NCBI GenBank assembly: GCA_963816555.1
Contig: CAWFLD010000002.1
Location: 62,001-126,000 of the forward strand
From: Lutibaculum sp963816555
GTDB taxonomy: Bacteria > Pseudomonadota > Alphaproteobacteria > Rhizobiales > Tepidamorphaceae
Length of the DNA stretch: 64,000 nucleotides
Direction of reading: 5' to 3'
Positions 63,520 to 64,000 of the stretch are shown here, piece after piece (position 1 is the stretch's first letter; each line of letters starts with the position of its first letter). The notes below the pieces were generated by a model. It worked only from the letters and a program-made list of their open reading frames with translations, ran no database searches and was not told the DNA's origin. Both the position numbers and the translations under genes were made by a program.

Positions 63520-64000
63520 TCAGCGCCGCGGCTTGATGTAGGCGACCGCTTCGAAGCGGGCGTGGCGGCTGACGAAGACGCGGGCCATCGAGCGCTCGAG
63601 CCGCTTCCGCGCCGTCGCCTGGGCGCGGGCAGGGTGCTGCGCGGCGTCGTCGAACGCCCGCAGATGATGCAGGAGCACCGCCCGGCCGCCCGGCGCGAGG
63701 GCGCGCTCCAGCCCGTCCAGCAGGATCTCGAGATCGGGGGCCGGGAGATAATAGACGATCTCCGACGCCACGATCAGGTCGAAGGGCCCGCGCGGGAACC
63801 CGTCGGGCAGGACCGCCTGCCGGAGCTCCACGCCAGGGCGGTCGCCGAGCCGCTGCCGGGCGGCCGCGAGTGCCGTGGCGGAGGAATCGACGGCCGTCAG
63901 CCGCAGGCAGTGCGGGGCGAGGCGCAGCGTCGTCTCGCCGTTGGCGCAGGCGAGCTCGAGCCCCCGCCCGTGGCAGGAGGCGCCGCAGGCCGCCAGGAGC
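63520..64000 (-). CDS. SAM-dependent methyltransferase (NodS-like), C-terminal part
   Basis: The gene runs off the right edge; about 160 codons are inside. The SAM-binding motif I is seen as GRGLELACANGETT, followed by acidic VDSS after the second strand, and FDLIVASEIVYYLP as motif IV/post-I region. The overall wording resembles NodS-type and other class I methyltransferases acting on small molecules. The substrate is unknown. It is convergent with the peptide-type importer, 22 bp away. Confidence 0.85.
   Translation of the reverse strand, partial: LLAACGASCHGRGLELACANGETTLRLAPHCLRLTAVDSSATALAAARQRLGDRPGVELRQAVLPDGFPRGPFDLIVASEIVYYLPAPDLEILLDGLERALAPGGRAVLLHHLRAFDDAAQHPARAQATARKRLERSMARVFVSRHARFEAVAYIKPRR

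Overview
The window is a very GC-rich stretch (I estimate close to 70%) from a bacterial chromosome. Gene content points to an alphaproteobacterium, most likely of the order Hyphomicrobiales. It carries several branched-chain-type ABC importers and two TRAP transporters beside catabolic genes, FCD-type GntR regulators, a CIRCE-controlled groESL pair and a FixK/FNR-type box. The genus cannot be read from the sequence. No rRNA, tRNA, CRISPR array, phage gene or insertion sequence was seen. Coding density is high, and most operons are joined by ATGA, GTGA or TGATG overlaps.

Layout. 1-3.3 kb: metal-export operon (P-type ATPase, then a CDF exporter) behind a MerR-type promoter. 3.4-11.8 kb: small membrane protein, amidohydrolase, Gfo/Idh oxidoreductase, a shikimate dehydrogenase-family gene and a complete livKHMGF importer. 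11.9-14.2 kb: a chain of overlapping tiny genes, a transglutaminase-like protein and a 75-aa protein. 14.4-17.0 kb: groES-groEL with a CIRCE element interlocked with a second inverted repeat, then a small membrane protein. 17.5-28.5 kb: a catabolic island with MarR regulator, flavin reductase, HpaB-type monooxygenase, cupin, amidase, a second liv importer on the opposite strand, a DUF2848 protein and a GntR regulator around an 18-bp palindrome. 28.5-35.9 kb: quinate/shikimate use (fused 3-dehydroshikimate dehydratase, type II dehydroquinase, TRAP importer, GntR regulator, quinate/shikimate dehydrogenase). 36-44.7 kb: sugar-acid use resembling the galactonate (De Ley-Doudoroff) route, with LacI regulator and operators, TRAP importer, IlvD-family dehydratase, KDGal kinase, KDPGal aldolase and a PfkB kinase. 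44.8-50.3 kb: a DsbA-NhaA fusion, an FMN reductase, a DUF5996-acetyltransferase fusion and a DUF2252 protein. 50.5-54.6 kb: arsenic resistance (two arsR, two unrelated arsC, ACR3, ArsP-type permease, thioredoxin-like protein). 54.8-63.5 kb: an XRE regulator, a CocE-type hydrolase and a five-gene peptide/nickel-type ABC importer. The right edge cuts a methyltransferase.

Two features run through the whole window. First, twelve otherwise ordinary genes are broken by about twenty single-base changes, nearly all +1 insertions that often lengthen a short G or C run. Removing them restores full-length family-like proteins with exact codon counts, so they look like sequencing or assembly errors rather than gene decay. 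Such genes are listed as single CDS features and the break points are given. Second, at four of the five import systems a strong GC hairpin lies directly after the substrate-binding-protein gene and before the first permease gene, a layout that would favour high binding-protein expression.
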